Below, one piece after another: positions 63,370-64,000 of a stretch of 64,000 bases of DNA (within the stretch, counting starts at the first letter, position 1; each line of letters starts with the position of its first letter). Position numbers and translations under genes: made by a program. Origin of the DNA: Croceibacterium salegens (GTDB taxonomy: Bacteria > Pseudomonadota > Alphaproteobacteria > Sphingomonadales > Sphingomonadaceae); assembly GCF_009827435.1 (NCBI RefSeq), contig NZ_WTYM01000031.1, forward strand, positions 1 through 64,000, in the 5' to 3' direction. The notes below the pieces were generated by a model, which ran no database searches, had not been told where the DNA came from, and worked only from the letters and a program-made list of their open reading frames with translations.

Positions 63370-63762
63370 TCAGACTAGGGCGCAACCCACGCTTTCTATC
63401 TTCCCGTACTTAAGGTGGTAGTGGATGTACTGCCGCATCTCCTGCACCTCGCCTTTGGCGATGGGGAAGAACTGCTGCATCCCGCGCGCGTCGAGGATTT
63501 CGCGGGTCAGGTCGGCGGTCGCCTCGATCCGCACGATCGCTTCGACCGCGGCCAGTTCCTCGCTCCCGGCGAAGCGCTCGATCTCGACGGTCTCTCGCAC
63601 GTAGCTGTGCATGAAGCCGTAGAAATCCTTGAGCTGGTCGCGCGTGGTGATCTCGATCCCGAAGAACGCCATGCGCGGGTTTTCGGCGTAGAAGTCGAAC
63701 ACCGCGTCATAATCGCGCGCGTTGAAGGCGGCGGCGTAGCGCTCGTAGTCGTCGCGAGTCAT
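63370..63762 (-). CDS. NTF2/SnoaL-like protein
   Basis: ATG 63762 (MTRDDYERYAAAFNA) follows AGGAGAGGAAG; the frame extends upstream without a further site. The 130-residue product shows AAAFNARDYDAVFDFYAENP and FYGFMHSYVRETVEIERFAG, the pattern of NTF2-fold SnoaL-like proteins. It may be an isomerase, hydratase or binding protein in aromatic catabolism. It is divergent from the GMC oxidoreductase with 77 bp between the starts and upstream of the IclR gene. Confidence 0.8.
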   Translation of the reverse strand: MTRDDYERYAAAFNARDYDAVFDFYAENPRMAFFGIEITTRDQLKDFYGFMHSYVRETVEIERFAGSEELAAVEAIVRIEATADLTREILDARGMQQFFPIAKGEVQEMRQYIHYHLKYGKIESVGCALV

Positions 63763-63839
63763 CTTCCTCTCCTTGCGCGCAATAGTAACGAGCGTTAGCA
63801 AGGCTACAAGGTACCCCGCGAGGGCCACAGGAGAGGGCA

Positions 63840-64000
63840 TTGCCAGACAGTTTCGATTACATCGTCGTGGGCGCGGGCAGCTCGGGCTGCGTCGTCGCCG
63901 CGCGCCTGAGCGAGGATCCGGGCACGCAGGTGCTGTTGCTCGAAGCGGGCGGGCGCGACGACCATCCGTACATCCGCATGCCGCTGGGTTTCCTCAGGGC
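63840..64000 (+). CDS. GMC family oxidoreductase, 3' end outside window
   Basis: A TTG start at 63840 with AGGAGAGGG nearby gives [25 protein letters not shown], then [21 protein letters not shown]. This is the FAD-binding GxGxxG and the acidic end of the second strand, as in choline and alcohol dehydrogenases of the GMC family. Only 53 codons are present. The full protein would oxidise an alcohol or similar substrate with FAD. The TTG start rests on the ribosome-binding site and family fit, as no ATG or GTG is near. Confidence 0.85.
   Translation, partial: MPDSFDYIVVGAGSSGCVVAARLSEDPGTQVLLLEAGGRDDHPYIRMPLGFLR

Overview
The window is a high-GC alphaproteobacterial chromosome segment, most likely Sphingomonadales (a Sphingomonas, Novosphingobium or Erythrobacter relative). 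The evidence is a complex I NDUFA12-type subunit, DUF2155 and Aat next to tRNA-Trp and secE-nusG, a LigA/LigB pair and a tetrahydrofolate-dependent LigM-type O-demethylase of the sphingomonad lignin pathway, TonB-dependent uptake, and frequent start/stop overlaps. The genus cannot be fixed from the sequence. No insertion sequence, prophage or CRISPR array is visible.

1-19.1 kb is a periplasmic quinoprotein island. It holds four PQQ-type beta-propeller dehydrogenases (one fused to an N-terminal cytochrome c), two free-standing c-type cytochromes and four paralogues of an unnamed secreted family. It also has a secreted carboxylesterase, two DUF6644-like membrane proteins, DUF6152 and VOC-domain exported proteins, and a HupE/UreJ membrane protein. 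Five of these genes (5655-13625) form a tightly packed operon. The layout suggests oxidation of an alcohol, aldehyde or ester-derived substrate in the periplasm, with electrons passed to cytochromes. The substrate is unknown.

19.2-30.8 kb is mostly housekeeping: TonB-like protein, mannose-1-phosphate guanylyltransferase, a TelA-type operon, DUF389 and MAPEG membrane proteins, a fatty acyl-AMP ligase, RecX, DUF192, NDUFA12 and DUF2155. Aat overlaps the DUF2155 gene tail-to-tail by 160 bp.

30.8-42.4 kb carries the usual tRNA-Trp / secE-nusG / rplK-rplA block, but it is split. A GT87-like membrane protein and a 49-residue ORF sit before secE. A winged-helix regulator with a C-terminal receiver-like domain and a 2107-residue autotransporter sit between nusG and rplK. 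A 32-bp palindrome precedes the regulator.

42.6-57 kb holds an arylsulfatase with two poly-G runs in its leader, a large DUF2339 protein, and an aromatic/one-carbon cluster. LigA and LigB would open the protocatechuate or gallate ring. The LigM-like protein would pass methyl groups to tetrahydrofolate, and MetF and FolD would process that one-carbon unit. A Baeyer-Villiger-type monooxygenase, a CinA-like protein and an NTF2-like protein are in the metF operon. Genes for later steps (ligC, ligI, ligJ, ligK) are not in this window.

57-64 kb holds a TonB-dependent receptor divergent from a membrane-anchored DNA-binding regulator, a class C beta-lactamase-like hydrolase, an IclR regulator, an NTF2-like protein and the start of a GMC oxidoreductase. 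Matching palindromes lie at the metF and iclR promoters, and a separate palindrome is shared by two other promoter regions. All functions are inferred from motifs and family resemblance read by eye.
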